Below, piece after piece: positions 62,736-64,000 of a DNA stretch of 64,000 nt (position 1 is its first letter; each line of letters begins with the position of its first letter). Both the position numbers and the translations under genes were made by a program. The DNA is from CALBPI01 sp038531945 (GTDB lineage: Bacteria; Pseudomonadota; Gammaproteobacteria; Steroidobacterales; Woeseiaceae): positions 285,031-349,030 of the forward strand of contig JBCBBH010000004.1 in assembly GCA_038531945.1 (NCBI GenBank), in the 5' to 3' direction. The notes beneath the pieces were generated by a model. That model saw only the letters and a program-made list of their open reading frames with translations. It was not told where the DNA came from and searched no databases.

Positions 62736-63497
62736 TCAAGGATAGGGCACGCTGCGCGCTGCGGACTGACCCTGTTGCTTGAGTTCTGCGGCCACCCGAT
62801 CAGCAGCATCTCGGTCTTTTTGCGGGCCTACGCGCACCCGGTGCATCCTTCGGCCATTCGACTGCACTTCGCTCACGAAGGCGGGGTAGCCCGCTGTGAT
62901 GAGCGCCTGCATCAGGTTCTCGGCGTTACCTCGCTGGCCGAAGCTGCCAACCTGAACGACCCAAAGACCAGCTGCACTGCTGCTGGAACTCGCAGGCGGC
63001 GCTGCAGCTTGAGTCACTGGCTCCGCCACTGATTCTGGCTCTGGTAGCAAGTCCGCCGGGTCAAACTCGGCCGTCTGCGCCGCCGTATCCGACAATTCCT
63101 CGCGATTGTCCGCTTCCCGCGCTGGCGGCACCTGCGAATCCGCGACTTCGGTGTCCGGCTGAGCCACTGACACTGCGGTCTCGGCACCTGCCTCGACGGC
63201 AGTCGACGACTCTGACTCGATGACCGGCTCCGCTTCACGCGCGACCGGCGGCGGCAACACCAGCGTCGTGGCCGATTCGTCTTCCTCGTCAGATTCATCC
63301 GCATCATCGCGCGGACGGAGCTGAATCGTGCGCGTCTGCGTCGGTTGTCCGTTGGCGTCGGTATCCACGCCGGGCAGATTAACCGTTCGCGTGGTCATCT
63401 CGGCGGTCGACGATTCCGGCTGGTTATCCAGAAAAATCGGAATCAAAAGCCACGCGACCAGCACGAGAACGATGGCGCCGATGAGGCGTTCTTTCAT
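62736..63497 (-). CDS. dedD: SPOR-domain protein DedD-like
   Basis: The 253-residue protein has an N-terminal membrane span (LIGAIVLVLVAWLLIPIFL), a long acidic Pro/Glu/Ser-rich linker and a C-terminal SPOR domain (about residues 178-253, WVVQVGSFGQRGNAENL). SPOR domains bind denuded septal peptidoglycan, so this is a division-site protein. The ATG at 63497 has GGAG seven bases upstream; the ATG at 63509 does not. A TATAAT at 63521-63516 lies just upstream. Confidence 0.9.
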   Translation of the reverse strand: MKERLIGAIVLVLVAWLLIPIFLDNQPESSTAEMTTRTVNLPGVDTDANGQPTQTRTIQLRPRDDADESDEEDESATTLVLPPPVAREAEPVIESESSTAVEAGAETAVSVAQPDTEVADSQVPPAREADNREELSDTAAQTAEFDPADLLPEPESVAEPVTQAAAPPASSSSSAAGLWVVQVGSFGQRGNAENLMQALITAGYPAFVSEVQSNGRRMHRVRVGPQKDRDAADRVAAELKQQGQSAARSVPYP

Positions 63498-63516
63498 TGC
63501 TCGCTCCATGCCAGGA

Positions 63517-64000
63517 TTATAGCGCTGCGCGTACCGAACCGACGACCGGAAATGAGCCGGCAACGACGATTCTCCCATCCGCGGGCGTGCGCGAACGCGC
63601 CGCGTTCAATCCGGCGACGGGAGATCCCGCTATCATCGCCGCACGGCCACTCACATTGACCATCATCGCACCCAAGGCATCCGCTGGCATAGCTCGCTCG
63701 CCGCCGGCGCAAACTGCAACCCAGCGATCAACGACACCGGCCAATCGATCGAGCATCTCGGCGATGGGTTTGTCCCGCATCGCGCCGAATACCAGGGTCG
63801 TATCATTCATGTCACGCGAGCGCTCCAGCCATTGCGCCAGACGACCGATCGACTGCGGGTTGTGCGCGACATCCAGCAGCACACCCGGCCTCCCCTCGAA
63901 CCACTCCAACCGGCCGGGCGGTCTTACGCGCTGTACCGCTGCAATATCCACGTCTGACAGACGATTGAGCAACCCCAGTGACTCGAGTGTGGCCAAGACA
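63517..64000 (-). CDS. folC: Folylpolyglutamate synthase, C-terminal part (runs off the window)
   Basis: About 160 C-terminal residues are present, with PGRLEWFEGRPGVLLDVAHNPQSI and LVFGAMRDKPIAEMLDRL, typical of the FolC C-terminal ligase domain. It adds dihydropteroate and glutamate residues to make folates. The frame stays open through base 64000. The order folC-dedD-cvpA-purF is conserved in gammaproteobacteria. The 3' end carries the TATAAT that may serve dedD. Confidence 0.93.
   Translation of the reverse strand, partial: VLATLESLGLLNRLSDVDIAAVQRVRPPGRLEWFEGRPGVLLDVAHNPQSIGRLAQWLERSRDMNDTTLVFGAMRDKPIAEMLDRLAGVVDRWVAVCAGGERAMPADALGAMMVNVSGRAAMIAGSPVAGLNAARSRTPADGRIVVAGSFPVVGSVRAAL

Overview
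The window is a typical chromosomal segment of a gammaproteobacterium, with no rRNA, insertion sequence, prophage or CRISPR array that I can see. The assignment rests on conserved gene order: folC-dedD-cvpA-purF, a cyclophilin next to lpxH, a Pro/Arg/His/Leu tRNA cluster followed by tig-clpP-clpX-lon-hupB-ppiD, and a methyltransferase-rnhA-dnaQ run facing mltD. No 16S gene is present, so genus and family cannot be read from the window. Lipid turnover genes dominate the first half.

Bases 1-6264 (minus strand) hold one tightly packed, partly overlapping operon: a Tat-signal TldD, a TldE partner, a Tat-signal DUF4159 protein, a MoxR AAA ATPase, a DUF58 protein and a BatA-like membrane protein cut by the window edge. 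Bases 6605-7809 hold a 6-pyruvoyltetrahydropterin synthase paralogue carrying the ExxHGH form of the active site, overlapping an SDR reductase. Then come a DUF4397-like lipoprotein, a flavin reductase, a lipoprotein amidase, a small membrane protein and prpBCD (methylcitrate cycle). At 15.4-19.6 kb lie an acyl-CoA synthetase, an MBL-fold hydrolase, and an overlapping FAD oxidoreductase/methyltransferase pair that looks like a split route to the mnm5U34 tRNA modification.

From 19.6 to 37 kb the genes are mainly for acyl-CoA metabolism: a TetR-thiolase-FadB-like-crotonase-acyl-CoA dehydrogenase operon with a divergent cytochrome P450; a second operon of fused isobutyryl-CoA mutase (IcmF), crotonase and thioesterase, with a divergent TetR; a further crotonase; a hydratase-2 type MaoC protein; and an ACAD10-like phosphotransferase. 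Both TetR/target intergenic regions contain clear palindromes that are candidate operators.

From 37 to 64 kb the content is mostly housekeeping: pgi with two UDP-sugar genes, nhaB, dnaQ-rnhA-methyltransferase, mltD, fabI, a dicarboxylate/amino-acid:cation symporter, ppiD, tRNA-Asp/Val, hupB, lon, clpX, clpP, tig, tRNA-Leu, a stand-alone response regulator, tRNA-His/Arg/Pro, a secreted cyclophilin, lpxH, miaE, purF, cvpA, dedD and partial folC.

Points most worth a second look are the Tat-exported TldD/TldE-MoxR-DUF58 locus, the PTPS-III-like gene with its SDR partner, the putative MnmC1/MnmM pair, the response regulator sitting inside a tRNA cluster together with an inverted half-copy of tRNA-His, and a near-consensus heat-shock promoter before lon.
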